DNA of 33,251 nt from a bacterium (GTDB taxonomy: Bacteria; UBA8248). The notes beneath the pieces were generated by a model. That model was given only the letters and a program-made list of their open reading frames with translations, was not told where the DNA came from and did not search any database. This document shows, one piece after another, positions 21,345 through 30,910 of this stretch (within the stretch, counting starts at the first letter, position 1; the number at the start of each line of letters is the position of its first letter). The stretch is taken from NCBI GenBank assembly GCA_030922375.1, contig JAVEPB010000186.1, positions 1 through 33,251 of the forward strand. The letters are read 5' to 3'. Both the position numbers and the translations under genes were made by a program.

Positions 21345-22724
21345 CTAGGGTTCCGCGATCTCCGGACTCCACCCCAGCTCGGCCTCACACCACCCCGCCG
21401 CGGCCAGAAGGTCGGTGTCTTTCCACCGCCTTCCGACGAATTGGATTCCAAAGGGGGTTTGATTATCCCCCCGGCCCAGCGGAAGGGTCACGGCGGGGAG
21501 GCCTGTCTGGGTGGCCGGTTCATTGAAGAAGGCGCTCCCGGTGGACTCTTCGGCCAGTGCGGGAGGCTCCTGAAATGAGGGGAGGATGAGAATATCGCAA
21601 CCGCCCATCATTTCGTCCAAATCCGACCTGAGGCGGCCTCGCCGGCGAAGACCTCGTGCGTACTCCATCGCGCCCGTCTTAAGGCCATTTTCCACCAGGG
21701 CCCGGATCACGGGGCGGTATTTCTCCGCATGTTCCGAGAACATTTTTTCATGGAAGGCCGCCCCCTCTACGGCCATTATCATCCGGTGGGTGTCGTGGAG
21801 TTCTTGAAAATCAAGGGGAAAATCGATGTCCTCCACATCGACGCCGCTTTCGGATAGCCGATTCACCCCCCGCTCTATCCATTCGCACACCTCTGCCGGC
21901 GCGTATTTTCGGACCCCCTCCCTCGGATAGTGTGCCTTCCGGGGCTTTGAGGGGGCGAAAAACTCGAAATCGGAAATTTCGAATCCCCGGGTGGTCTCAT
22001 CCGCCGGATCAGCCCCGGCCAAATGTGGAAGAAGGAGGGCTGCGTCCCTCGCCGAACGCGTTATCGTTCCGATATGGTCGAGGGACCAGGAAACTTCAAC
22101 TACCCCTGTCCGCGATACGAGGCCGTAGCTGGGCTTGAAGCCGATGACGCCGCAGTAGGCCGAGGGCCGAAGGATGGATCCGCCCGTCTGAGAGCCAAGG
22201 GCGGCGGGCGTCATCCCGGTCGCGACCGAAGCAGCCGATCCACTGCTCGACCCGCCGGGGCTATGCGCGAGATTCCATGGGTTTCGCGTCTCGGAGGGGT
22301 CCCCGGTCGCAAACTGGGTTGTTATGGTTTTACCCAGAATAATCGCACCGGCCTCCCTGAGTCTCGAAATGCAAAATGCGTCTTCATCGGGGACATTTCC
22401 CCTCAGTATCGGTGAGTTCGCCTCGCAGGGAAGACCCTTGACGTTGATAATGTCCTTGATTCCGAGCGGCGCGCCGGACAAGGGACTTTGCTTTTCGCCG
22501 CGTGAGCGGCCGGAATCAATTTTTTGGGCCGTGGAGAGCGCTCCTTCCCTGTCTTGTGCGGCCCAGGCATGGACCTTGCCCTCGCAAGCGTCGACTCTTT
22601 CGAAAAGTGAACGGGTCCAATCCTCCGCCGTCAAATTTCCCTCGGAAATTTGGCCCAATCCCTCGGAGAGGGTCAGTTTCCATGGCTCGGTCACGATGGC
22701 CTCCGATCTTTTGTTCTTTTTCAT
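21345..22724 (-). CDS. Amidase-signature (AS) family amidohydrolase
   Basis: A 459-residue amidase with the full Ser-cisSer-Lys triad: Lys90 in GAPLGIKDII, cis-Ser159 in SPGGSSSGSAA, and nucleophile Ser183 in SQTGGSILRPSAYCG. The downstream IGFKPSYGLVSR is also typical. The C-terminal block LPAVTLPLGRGDNQTPFGIQFVG closes the fold. Members hydrolyse small aliphatic or aryl amides, maleamate/malonamate-type half amides, allophanate or Glu-tRNA (GatA). No gatB or gatC is nearby and the length suits a stand-alone enzyme. ATG 22724 has no strong Shine-Dalgarno. It is divergent from the PPC-domain gene (91-bp gap). Confidence 0.93.
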   Translation of the reverse strand: MKKNKRSEAIVTEPWKLTLSEGLGQISEGNLTAEDWTRSLFERVDACEGKVHAWAAQDREGALSTAQKIDSGRSRGEKQSPLSGAPLGIKDIINVKGLPCEANSPILRGNVPDEDAFCISRLREAGAIILGKTITTQFATGDPSETRNPWNLAHSPGGSSSGSAASVATGMTPAALGSQTGGSILRPSAYCGVIGFKPSYGLVSRTGVVEVSWSLDHIGTITRSARDAALLLPHLAGADPADETTRGFEISDFEFFAPSKPRKAHYPREGVRKYAPAEVCEWIERGVNRLSESGVDVEDIDFPLDFQELHDTHRMIMAVEGAAFHEKMFSEHAEKYRPVIRALVENGLKTGAMEYARGLRRRGRLRSDLDEMMGGCDILILPSFQEPPALAEESTGSAFFNEPATQTGLPAVTLPLGRGDNQTPFGIQFVGRRWKDTDLLAAAGWCEAELGWSPEIAEP

Positions 22725-22815
22725 GAAAATGAAATCGAATTGCCAGAATACTCCATATCTGGCCTCTACGGTAGAATGTCCGGATCATGAATTTTAACCC
22801 AGGAGGACATGAAAA

Positions 22816-23319
22816 ATGATAGTCGGAAGCGGGGGAGGGATCGGGCGTACGGTGGTGGCCCGTTTTGTGGTCGGCGAGGACTTACTCGCATCGATGACAC
22901 AGTTGTGCCGGGACGAAGATATCCGGAACGGAATTATCCTGACGGGTTTTGGGAGCGTCTCCAGGGCGGTGGCCTCCGGCGCGGACACCGATCAATTTCC
23001 CCCGAAGAAATTTTACGCGATTGACCGATCCGAAGGGATCGAGGTATTGGCCGTCAGCGGTGTAATCGCCGATTATCATGTGCATGCGCATGTGGCTTAT
23101 TGCACGAAATCGGATTCCTTCGGGGGCCATCTTGAAAAGGGAAATATCGTCTTCAGCCTGGCCGAAGTCGCGATAGCCGAGGTCGAGGGTTTTAAACTCA
23201 GGCGCATGCGCGACGATGTGACTGGCCAGCGTCTCCTTCAGGTGGTGGATTGCTATGAAGGGCTTCCCAATGAAGACGAAGGAGGAAGCCTTCACGACGT
23301 ATCGAGTCACCTCGATTAG
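22816..23319 (+). CDS. PPC-domain (DUF296) protein
   Basis: A 167-residue protein dominated by a PPC (plants and prokaryotes conserved) domain. The start region reads GRTVVARFVVGEDLLASMTQLC, the core ILTGFGSVSRAV, and the metal-site block DYHVHAHVAYC with GGHLEKGNIVFSLAEVAIAEVEG. Bacterial PPC proteins form trimers with bound zinc; plant versions bind AT-rich DNA, so DNA binding here is not certain. ATG 22816 was chosen for the perfect AGGAGG at 22801-22806; ATG 22809 is only 2 nt from it and is in another frame. It stands alone between the divergent amidase and the molybdoenzyme operon and might regulate either. Confidence 0.85.
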   Translation: MIVGSGGGIGRTVVARFVVGEDLLASMTQLCRDEDIRNGIILTGFGSVSRAVASGADTDQFPPKKFYAIDRSEGIEVLAVSGVIADYHVHAHVAYCTKSDSFGGHLEKGNIVFSLAEVAIAEVEGFKLRRMRDDVTGQRLLQVVDCYEGLPNEDEGGSLHDVSSHLD

Positions 23320-23927
23320 GAAAAGGCACTGCTGCGAGACGTTGAGTGGAGCTTTCGCCCGTTTCAAGGCCAAACGCCTGGAATAGCCGCTACCGCTGCC
23401 TTTCCGTGCACGAATGCGCGCGATTTTTCAAAATTCTCCAAATCGCGAAAAAAATCTAATCAAATTATTACAAAGGCTTTACGGTCCGATAACCAAAACT
23501 TTCGGTTTTCCGCCTATTGTTTTCCATGAGGGACGGACATATGGAGAAAGTTAAGTGACCTGAAATGCTCCGACTATTCCAGGAAGCAATGAGGAATATA
23601 CCCACCACTTCCCGCGGGTGCGGGAAGTGCGAAATGCGTTTCCGCATGCCTGTCGCCAGCCTTGGAATTCTTGCGCATCTCTGCTCAAGGTCGAATCCCC
23701 CCTGTTAATTTCACACATCCGCACATAACGGCCGGCAGCGGAACGCATCTTCCCCGGAGTCTTGAAGATGCTCGCCCCGTTCGTTTCGCTTGAGCCACCC
23801 TACAAATTCCGGCCGAATTAATAGTGCAGAAACGCTTCATTCACATCTCAATCCGCGTTATGATCGCCTTCAATTTGCTATTGAGTCACGGACCTCACGG
23901 AGTTCCCGGGGCTGGTGGGGGAGGAAA
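23320..23927. other. Long leader/intergenic region before the molybdoenzyme operon, with two adjacent hairpins
   Basis: 608 bp with no recognised gene in six frames. An AT-rich part (about 23425-23530) could hold the operon promoter. A perfect 10-bp hairpin CACTTCCCGC-GGGT-GCGGGAAGTG lies at 23606-23629, followed by a second one, ATGCG-TTTC-CGCAT, at 23634-23647. Neither has a T-run. An in-frame TTG at 23790 would lengthen the molybdoenzyme, but those 46 residues look non-native, so this stretch is treated as leader. Confidence 0.55.
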
Positions 23928-26168
23928 ATGCGGCGTTTCTGGAATCCATCTCAGTGGGCGGGGCTGATGCCCAATGGCGCCGGAGAAATCAAGCCCAACC
24001 ATTATCGCGACATGCTGAAGGTGGTCTGGCGCAACAGGGATCAACTTCCCTTTGCCTGGAGAATTCTGCGGGATGGCGTATGCGATGGATGCGCTCTCGG
24101 CACGACGGGTCTTCGCGATTTCACCATGGAGGGGATTCACCTATGCATGACGCGGCTGAACCTTCTCCGCCTGAATACAATGGCGGAGCTGGACGTTTCG
24201 TGTCTCGAAAATATCGATGGCCTGAGTGGGTTAAGCGGCTCCGAACTCAGGGAATTGGGCAGGCTTCCCTATCCGATGATGAGAAAGCGCGGGGAGCCCG
24301 GATTCAGGCGCGTCGGCTGGGAAGAGGCGTATGGGGTCATCTCCGATCGCATCCGGTCGATCGACCCGAGGCGGCTGGGTTTTTATTTGACATCGCGCGG
24401 AATTACCAATGAAGTGTACTACGTTGCCCAAAAAGTGGCTCGTTTTCTCGGGACCAATAATATCGATTATTCCGCGCGCATCTGTCACGCCCCGAGCACG
24501 ATCGCACTGAAGCAAAGCCTCGGCGTTGCCGCCTCGACCTGTTCTTATAAGGATTGGCTCGAGACGGATCTGCTGGTTTTCGTCGGAAGTAATACACCGA
24601 ACAGCCAACCCGTGACGACGAAATATATCTATATGGCCAGGCAGCGAGGGGCTCGGGTAGCCGTCATCAACCCTCACCGTGAACCAGGGCTCCAGCGCTA
24701 TTGGGTTCCTTCGGTGTTTGAAAGCGCGATGTTCGGAACCAAGCTGGCCGACGATTTTTTCTCGATTCATACGGGCGGCGACGTGGCATTCCTGAACGGC
24801 GCCTTGAAGCACCTGATCGAAATAAATGCGATTGATGAAAAATTCATCCGGGAAAAAGGCAGGAAATTTAAGGAATTAAAAGGAGCTCTTGCCGATCAGT
24901 CATGGGCGTTTTTGGAAAAACACGCGGGCGTTCCCCGGGGGGAGATGCAGCGGTTTGGCGATATGTGCGCCTCCGCCCGTTCAGCCGTGTTTGTCTGGAG
25001 CATGGGGGTCACGCAGCATGTCTTCGGAGTGGAGAACGTCCAGGCCATCATCAATCTTGCCCTTTCGCGTGGTTTTGTCGGAAGAGAGAATTGCGGCGTG
25101 ATGCCCATTCGGGGGCACAGCGGCGTCCAGGGAGGCGCCGAGGTGGGTTGTGTCCCCACAAATTTCCCCGGCGGGGCGGCCATCGGCGAAGACTCGGCCG
25201 GGGCGCTTGCCGAAATCTGGGATTTCATGCCCCCGGTGGATGCGGGTTTGTCGGCGGTTGAAATGGTCGAGGCATCGCATTCGGGTGAAATGGATGTTCT
25301 TTATTTCGCGGGAGGGAATTTTCTCGAAACCCTTCCCGAACCGGATTTTGTCCGGGAGGCCCTCGAGCGCATTCCCCTGCGCGTCCATCAGGACATTGTG
25401 TTGAATTCCGCCATGTTTACGGAGGCGGGCGAGGCGGTTCTTCTCCTTCCCGCACGGACCCGCTACGAACAGCGGGGGGGCGGGTGCGAAACAACAACGG
25501 AGCGGCGCATAATTTTCAGCCCGGAGATTCCGGGGCGGCGGATAGGCGAGAGCAAAGCCGAGTGGGAAATTCTGATGGAAGTGGCCGAGCGCGTTTATGC
25601 CTCGAGAAAGGAAGAAATACATTTCCGGGACGCAGCCGCGATCAGGGAAGAAATCGCCCGGGTTGTCCCTGCCTACGATGGAATTCAGCACTTGAAGAAA
25701 AAGGGCGATGCGCTGCAGTGGGGAGGGGCCCGGCTATGTGAGAGTGGTCAATTTCCGACGCCGGACGGGCGGGCTCATTTTAAGGCGTTGCGGCCTCCCG
25801 CCGCCGAAATTCCGGACGGGTGGTTTTTTCTGAGCACAAGGCGGGGCAAGCAGTTCAACAGCATGGTGCTCGAAGAATACGACTCGCTCACCGGGGCGCT
25901 TCGCGACGAGGTGTTCCTTAGCCGGGAGGATGCCGGGCGAATCGGGCTCGGAGATGGCGCCCCCGTTCTCTTGAAATCCGAGGCCGGGGAGTTACGAGGG
26001 CGAGTCAAGGTGATGCCCATCCGTCCCGGCAACGTGCAGGTGCACTGGCCCGAGGGGAATATCCTCATCAAGCGGGGCCATCGCGACCCCCGCAGCGGTA
26101 TTCCCGACTATAATGCGCTCGTGCAACTATTTCCGGGAAAAGATGCGGAAAAGGAAGCAATGGCCTAA
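23928..26168 (+). CDS. FdhF/YdeP-family molybdopterin oxidoreductase
   Basis: A 746-residue molybdenum bis-MGD enzyme of the YdeP branch of the formate-dehydrogenase alpha group. [13 protein letters not shown] plus LCMTRL (C52, C55, C73) sits where YdeP has its CPGCAWP...ICENG cluster motif. The putative Mo-ligand Cys186 is in [13 protein letters not shown], matching YdeP CHEPTS and FdhH Sec-HGPS. Other matches are [29 protein letters not shown] and the C-terminal [17 protein letters not shown] 23928 was chosen for GGGGGAGGAAA directly upstream and because TTG 23790 adds a poor extension. YdeP-type enzymes have ill-defined substrates. It heads a co-directional set of five catabolic genes. Confidence 0.93.
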   Translation: MRRFWNPSQWAGLMPNGAGEIKPNHYRDMLKVVWRNRDQLPFAWRILRDGVCDGCALGTTGLRDFTMEGIHLCMTRLNLLRLNTMAELDVSCLENIDGLSGLSGSELRELGRLPYPMMRKRGEPGFRRVGWEEAYGVISDRIRSIDPRRLGFYLTSRGITNEVYYVAQKVARFLGTNNIDYSARICHAPSTIALKQSLGVAASTCSYKDWLETDLLVFVGSNTPNSQPVTTKYIYMARQRGARVAVINPHREPGLQRYWVPSVFESAMFGTKLADDFFSIHTGGDVAFLNGALKHLIEINAIDEKFIREKGRKFKELKGALADQSWAFLEKHAGVPRGEMQRFGDMCASARSAVFVWSMGVTQHVFGVENVQAIINLALSRGFVGRENCGVMPIRGHSGVQGGAEVGCVPTNFPGGAAIGEDSAGALAEIWDFMPPVDAGLSAVEMVEASHSGEMDVLYFAGGNFLETLPEPDFVREALERIPLRVHQDIVLNSAMFTEAGEAVLLLPARTRYEQRGGGCETTTERRIIFSPEIPGRRIGESKAEWEILMEVAERVYASRKEEIHFRDAAAIREEIARVVPAYDGIQHLKKKGDALQWGGARLCESGQFPTPDGRAHFKALRPPAAEIPDGWFFLSTRRGKQFNSMVLEEYDSLTGALRDEVFLSREDAGRIGLGDGAPVLLKSEAGELRGRVKVMPIRPGNVQVHWPEGNILIKRGHRDPRSGIPDYNALVQLFPGKDAEKEAMA

Positions 26169-26200
26169 AAATATTTTTCTATCGTAGCCAGGGAGTTTAT

Positions 26201-27163
26201 ATGGAGAAAGGAGCGAGAATTCTCGTTAGGGACTGCGCCGGAGTGAAAAACGGCGAGGATGTTCTCATCGTCACGGACGAGGAGCGGCTGCCCATCGCAC
26301 AAGCGGTAAAAAAGGCCGCCGAGGAGGCCGGTGGCGGAACATCTCTTGTGATATGTCCGCCGCGAACCATCGACAATGAAGAACCCGCACCGCCCATCGG
26401 GGCTGCGATGCGCCGGGCCGGGGTTATTATCATGCCTGTCACGCTTGCGCTCTCCCATACGAAAGCGGTTCGGGAGGCGATTGGCGAGGGCGCAAGGGTG
26501 CTCTCGATGACCGCCTTCACGGAGGGCATGATGCGGTCGGGTGGCCTGATGGCCGATTTTCGGGCGCGAAAACCCCTTTGCGACTCGTTGGCCGAGCGTC
26601 TGACGATTGCCCGCAGGGTGCGTGTGACGAATCCGGCGGGAACGGAAGTCGAGTTCGGCCTCGAGGGTCGGGGCGGGAATAGTCACTGCTGTATTGTTGA
26701 CTCTCCCGGATTTTCCGCCGTCCCCAACATCGAGGCGAACACATCCCCGGCGGACGGTTCCGCGGCGGGCGTCCTCGTCTGCGACGGAAGCGTTCCCTAC
26801 TACGGAGTGGGCGTAATCCGCGAGCCCGTCACCTTTTTAATCGAGGGCGGTTTCGTGAATAAAATCACCGGCGGTGAGCAGGCGAGATTTCTCGAGAATC
26901 TCCTTTCAAGCCAAAACGACAAGTGGGTTTACAATGTTGCCCAGTTTGCCATCGGCCTGAACCCCGAGTGCAAGGATTTCACGGGGGAGATGCTCAACGA
27001 CGAAGGCGTCAACGGTACCATTCACTTCGGCATCGGCACCTCGGCGAATTTGGGTGGCGGGGTCCAGGCCAAAACGCACTTTGACGTAATCATTCGCAAT
27101 CCCTCGGTATGGTTTGACGGAGAACCGATAATCGAGGCTGGCGAATTCGCGGTTGAAGTATAA
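26201..27163 (+). CDS. NicX / aminopeptidase T (M29)-like metalloenzyme
   Basis: A 320-residue protein of the COG2309-like superfamily, which contains M29 leucyl aminopeptidases and 2,5-dihydroxypyridine 5,6-dioxygenase (NicX). The N-terminal GARILVRDCAGVKNGEDVLIVTD is the family's opening block. Candidate metal ligands near the C-terminus are His275 (TIHFGIGT) and the His293-x-Asp295 pair (KTHFD), the His/H-x-D pattern I recall for NicX iron binding. It is shorter than typical M29 peptidases (about 370-410). Its place between a molybdoenzyme and HyuA favours small-molecule catabolism over peptide turnover. It starts 33 bp after the molybdoenzyme stop and ends 9 bp before hyuA. Confidence 0.8.
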   Translation: MEKGARILVRDCAGVKNGEDVLIVTDEERLPIAQAVKKAAEEAGGGTSLVICPPRTIDNEEPAPPIGAAMRRAGVIIMPVTLALSHTKAVREAIGEGARVLSMTAFTEGMMRSGGLMADFRARKPLCDSLAERLTIARRVRVTNPAGTEVEFGLEGRGGNSHCCIVDSPGFSAVPNIEANTSPADGSAAGVLVCDGSVPYYGVGVIREPVTFLIEGGFVNKITGGEQARFLENLLSSQNDKWVYNVAQFAIGLNPECKDFTGEMLNDEGVNGTIHFGIGTSANLGGGVQAKTHFDVIIRNPSVWFDGEPIIEAGEFAVEV

Positions 27164-27171
27164 TTGAAGAG

Positions 27172-29250
27172 ATGAGTCATATCCGCGTCGGGATCGATAT
27201 CGGCGGCACATTTACCGATGTCGTTTTGACTGATGGCGAAAATGTCCACGTCGCGAAAGTCCTGACTACTCAGGACGACCCCGCCGAGGGTGCGCTGAGC
27301 GGCTTCCGTAAAATTCTCGCTCTGGGCGGAATCCGGGCGCCGGACGTGGGGGCGGTGACTCATGCCACGACGTTGGTGGCGAATGCCCTGGTCGAGCGAT
27401 CGGGCGCGCGGGTGGGCCTCATCACGACTGTAGGATTTTCCGACACCCTCGAGCTCGCCCGCGAAAAGCGATTTGATCTCTACGACCTTTTCCTCGAAAT
27501 TCCATCCCCGCTCGTTCCGGCGGACCGCTCAAAGGGCATAAGCGAGCGAACGGATGCCGATGGAAATCTTCTCTCCCAAGTCGATCTGGAGGAGGTCCTT
27601 TCGGCGGCTGCCGAACTTCGTTCCCAAGGCGCTCAGTCGATTGCCATTAATTTTCTCCATGCCCCGATGAACCCGATGAACGAGGAGAGGGCCGAGGCCT
27701 CGCTCCGGAAACGCCATCCGGGCATGTGGATCAGCCGGTCGTCCGGTATATCGCCCGAAATTGGAGAGTACGAGCGTTGTTCCACGGTGGCGGCCAACGC
27801 TTATGTTCAGCCCCTGGTTGACCGCTACATGGAAAAACTAACTGGAGGAATGAAGGAAATCGGCTTCGGCGGCAGGTTATCGATCATGCTTTCGACAGGC
27901 GGATTCACGGGGGTGGAGAGCGTTCGCCGCGCACCCATCCGGATCGTGGAGTCGGGACCCGCCGGCGGAGCGCTGGCGGCCGCCCAGGTGGCGCGATCTT
28001 GCGGAAAAGATCGGGCCATCGGGTTTGATATGGGCGGGACCACCGCGAAAATTTGTCTCATTCGCGGGGGTGAGCCGGACACGGCGAATTCCTTCGAGGT
28101 TTCCCGGACATCGCGTTTCCAGAAGGGAAGCGGCCTGCCGATTCTTGTACCATCCGTGGATCTGGTGGAAATCGGCGCGGGAGGCGGAAGCATCGCTCAC
28201 GTCAATCGGATGGGGCTGGCCCAGGTGGGGCCGGGCAGCGCGGGCTCACACCCCGGCCCGGCCTGCTACGGCCTTGGCGGAACGGAACCAACGGTCACGG
28301 ACGCGAATTTGCTGCTCGGCTACCTGAATCCGGATTATTTTCTGGGCGGTGAAATGCGCCTTTCGGTCCAAGAGGCTGAAAAAGCATTGGACGGGCTCGC
28401 CCGGGAGCTTTCGGTGAGCACCGAGAATGCGGCCTGGGGCGTCCACGAACTGGTATCCGAGCAAATGGCCAGCGCGGCGAGGGTGCACATCGCGGAAAAG
28501 GGGGCGGACCCTCGCCGCTTCTCTCTCGTCGCGACAGGCGGCGCGGGTCCGGCGCATGCCTGCCATATGGCGCGAAAGCTTCATGTGCGGCGGGTCGTAT
28601 TCCCTCCGTCGGTGGGTGTGGCGTCAACCATCGGGCTTTTGATGGCGCGACCGCGCTCCGATGCGGTGCGTGCGTATGTTTCGGATGTGGATGAAATCGA
28701 TTGGAACAGAGCCCATCGCCTCCTGGGGGAGATGGAGGCCCAGGCCCTGCGTGAAATAATGGCGCCCGAGGAAAAGGGCGAGGGATGGGAGTGGACCATC
28801 ACGGCGGACATGCGCTACAGGGGCCAGTCCGATACCGTAGCTGTGCCGCTGCCGAGTGAGACGGGCCGCCTGCCCGGCGAGGAGGCGGGGATGAAAAAAT
28901 TGTTCGAGAATGCGTACCTCGTGAAATTCGGGAGGAAAATGGAAGGGGTTCCGATAGAGGTGGCCGCGTGGCGCCTCACTCTCGTGGGCCCCAAGGTGGA
29001 AAATGTATTCGGCGAGTCCTTTTCTGTGGAGGAAAAGGAGACCTTTTCGAAAGGGGCGAGACGGATGTTCGACGGTGCGCGGCGGGAATTCGTGGAGGGG
29101 GTGGTTTATGATCGCTACGCGCTTCCGGCGGGCGTTCTTTTCTCGGGGCCGGCGGTCATCGAGGAGCGCGAATCGACTATTGTTATACCTGGTGACGCGG
29201 TTTTCGTGAAAGACAAATCGGGGAATATCCGGGCGACGCTGGAGGGCTAG
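27172..29250 (+). CDS. hyuA: HyuA-family hydantoinase/oxoprolinase (ATP-dependent) subunit A
   Basis: A 692-residue ASKHA-fold subunit. Phosphate-1 motif GIDIGGTFTD (D9, D16), HATT (64-67), SGPAGG (261-266), phosphate-2 motif GFDMGGTTAK (D286), IGAGGGSIAH, and GSHPGPACYG plus PTVTDANLLLGYL. These are signatures of N-methylhydantoinase A, acetophenone carboxylase and caprolactamase alpha-type subunits. With HyuB they use ATP to activate a cyclic amide or carbonyl oxygen as an acyl- or enol-phosphate. ATG 27172 has GAAGAG nearby. HyuB follows after 2 nt. Confidence 0.94.
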   Translation: MSHIRVGIDIGGTFTDVVLTDGENVHVAKVLTTQDDPAEGALSGFRKILALGGIRAPDVGAVTHATTLVANALVERSGARVGLITTVGFSDTLELAREKRFDLYDLFLEIPSPLVPADRSKGISERTDADGNLLSQVDLEEVLSAAAELRSQGAQSIAINFLHAPMNPMNEERAEASLRKRHPGMWISRSSGISPEIGEYERCSTVAANAYVQPLVDRYMEKLTGGMKEIGFGGRLSIMLSTGGFTGVESVRRAPIRIVESGPAGGALAAAQVARSCGKDRAIGFDMGGTTAKICLIRGGEPDTANSFEVSRTSRFQKGSGLPILVPSVDLVEIGAGGGSIAHVNRMGLAQVGPGSAGSHPGPACYGLGGTEPTVTDANLLLGYLNPDYFLGGEMRLSVQEAEKALDGLARELSVSTENAAWGVHELVSEQMASAARVHIAEKGADPRRFSLVATGGAGPAHACHMARKLHVRRVVFPPSVGVASTIGLLMARPRSDAVRAYVSDVDEIDWNRAHRLLGEMEAQALREIMAPEEKGEGWEWTITADMRYRGQSDTVAVPLPSETGRLPGEEAGMKKLFENAYLVKFGRKMEGVPIEVAAWRLTLVGPKVENVFGESFSVEEKETFSKGARRMFDGARREFVEGVVYDRYALPAGVLFSGPAVIEERESTIVIPGDAVFVKDKSGNIRATLEG

Positions 29251-29252
29251 AT

Positions 29253-30797
29253 TTGCCATTTGATCCAATCGAAGTCGAGGTGTTATGGCGGCGGCTTATC
29301 GGGGTGGTGGATGAAGCGGCGGCGACCCTGATTCGAACATCGTTTTCGACCCTTGTCCGGGAATCCAACGATTTTTCCTGCGTTATCACTGACGATCGGG
29401 GGGAATCCCTGGTCCAGTCTTCGGCCAGTATCGCCTCGTTTATCGGCACCTTGCCCATCACCGTGCGTCATTTTCTGCGCGCGTTTCCCCCGGAAAATCT
29501 CGAACCCGGCGACATCCTGATTACCAACGACATCTGGTACGGGACAGGTCATTTGCCGGACGTGAATATCGCCAAGCCGGTTTTTTATCGCGACCGCCTG
29601 ATCGGGTTCTCGGCCAGCACCGCCCACCTCCCCGATATCGGCGGAAAAATACGCTCTCCCGACGCTCGCGAAGTATACGAGGAGGGTCTTCAGATACCGA
29701 TGATGAAAATGGTCCGGGGCGGTGTCGTGGATGAAACGCTTGTCTCCCTGATCCGGTGCAACGTCCGCGTTCCCGATTTGGTGATGGGGGATATTCATGC
29801 GCAGGTGGCGGCCAATGATTTTGCCGAGGGCCGGTTGATTGAACTATTGGAAGAGCATGGCTTGACGGACCTGCGTGAGTTGACCGGGGAAATTCAAGGC
29901 CGTTCGGAAAAAGTGATGCGTGGCGCGTTGAATGATTTTCCGGACGGCGTTTACGAATCGGAAGTCGAAACGGACGGGATCGATATTCCGGTTGTCGTCC
30001 GGACCCGAATCGAGAAAAAGGGAGAGAGCCTCCTCATTGACTACGAGGGCTCTTCTTCGCAGGTCGATGCGGCGATTAATGTCGCCTACAACTATACCTA
30101 TGCCTATTCGGTTTATCCGGTAAAGTGCGCACTTTGCCCGGAAGTTCCCAATAACGAGGGGTGCTTTCGCCCGATTGCCGTACGAGCTCCCGAAGGAAGT
30201 ATCCTCAACCCGGTTCGGCCGGCCGCCGGGGGCGGCCGCATGTTGGTGGGGCACTATCTCACGGCCGCTATTTTTTCGGCCCTGGCACCTATTATTCCCG
30301 GGCGCGTGGCGGCGCCGAGCGGGTCTCCCATGTGGTGTGTCAACTACAGCGGGCTCGACAAACATGGAAATCACACGGCGGGTCTTTTTTTCCACAATGG
30401 CGGAACGGGAGCGACCGAGCGGGAAGACGGTCATTCGTGCCTGAGTTTTCCGAGCAACGTATCCCACACGCCGGTCGAAATTCTCGAGCGAATATCACCC
30501 TTTACTTTTCTTGAAAAAAGCATCGTGGCCGGTTCGGGCGGTGAAGGGAGGAAATCCGGCGGGTGCGGGCAACGGGTCCTCATGCGAAATGATTCGGCCG
30601 GTAACGTCGCCGTGTCGTTCATGGCGGAGAGAACGAAAAATCCGGCGCCGGGCCTGTTTGGAGGGGGTCTCGGAGCCTGTGGCCGAGTGTCGATCAATGG
30701 AAGTGCAATCAATCCGAAAAAATCCACCGTCCTCGCCCCGGGGGATTTTTTGGAATTGCTCACCCCCGGCGGGGGCGGTTACGGAGAAACGCCCTAG
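29253..30797 (+). CDS. hyuB: HyuB-family hydantoinase/oxoprolinase subunit B
   Basis: A 514-residue partner of HyuA. The opening PFDPIEVEVLWRRL, NDIWYGTGHLPDVNIAKPVF (family NDPYxGGTHLPD) and the C-terminal LTPGGGGYGETP are diagnostic. A TTG start at 29253 is well supported: GGAGGG at 29241-29246 sits 6 nt upstream and no ATG is nearby. In the family, HyuB provides the metal-containing site that acts on the activated intermediate. 113 bp separate it from the next, fused gene. Confidence 0.94.
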   Translation: MPFDPIEVEVLWRRLIGVVDEAAATLIRTSFSTLVRESNDFSCVITDDRGESLVQSSASIASFIGTLPITVRHFLRAFPPENLEPGDILITNDIWYGTGHLPDVNIAKPVFYRDRLIGFSASTAHLPDIGGKIRSPDAREVYEEGLQIPMMKMVRGGVVDETLVSLIRCNVRVPDLVMGDIHAQVAANDFAEGRLIELLEEHGLTDLRELTGEIQGRSEKVMRGALNDFPDGVYESEVETDGIDIPVVVRTRIEKKGESLLIDYEGSSSQVDAAINVAYNYTYAYSVYPVKCALCPEVPNNEGCFRPIAVRAPEGSILNPVRPAAGGGRMLVGHYLTAAIFSALAPIIPGRVAAPSGSPMWCVNYSGLDKHGNHTAGLFFHNGGTGATEREDGHSCLSFPSNVSHTPVEILERISPFTFLEKSIVAGSGGEGRKSGGCGQRVLMRNDSAGNVAVSFMAERTKNPAPGLFGGGLGACGRVSINGSAINPKKSTVLAPGDFLELLTPGGGGYGETP

Positions 30798-30910
30798 CTG
30801 GGCGAGCGGAAAAATTTTCGAAAATTATTTATTCAAATGAAAAATGTTACCATCCCTCGGGACGATCGATTTGATGAATATGGCGTTGCGCGAAAACGGA
30901 AGGAGGAACG
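30798..30910 (+). promoter_or_regulatory. AT-rich gap with a 14-bp palindrome and strong Shine-Dalgarno before the fused Hyu gene
   Basis: The only AT-rich gap in this operon. It contains the perfect dyad AATTTTCGAAAATT (30813-30826), a possible operator or promoter-proximal element, and AGGAGG at 30901-30906 that fixes the GTG start at 30911. Confidence 0.35.

Noticed and set aside
23551-23748. 65-codon minus-strand frame in the leader of the molybdoenzyme operon
   Set aside because: No Shine-Dalgarno or recognisable family; it overlaps the hairpin structure.
23790-23927. TTG 23790 as start of the molybdoenzyme
   Set aside because: The 46 extra residues look unlike YdeP N-termini, and ATG 23928 has a far better ribosome-binding site.
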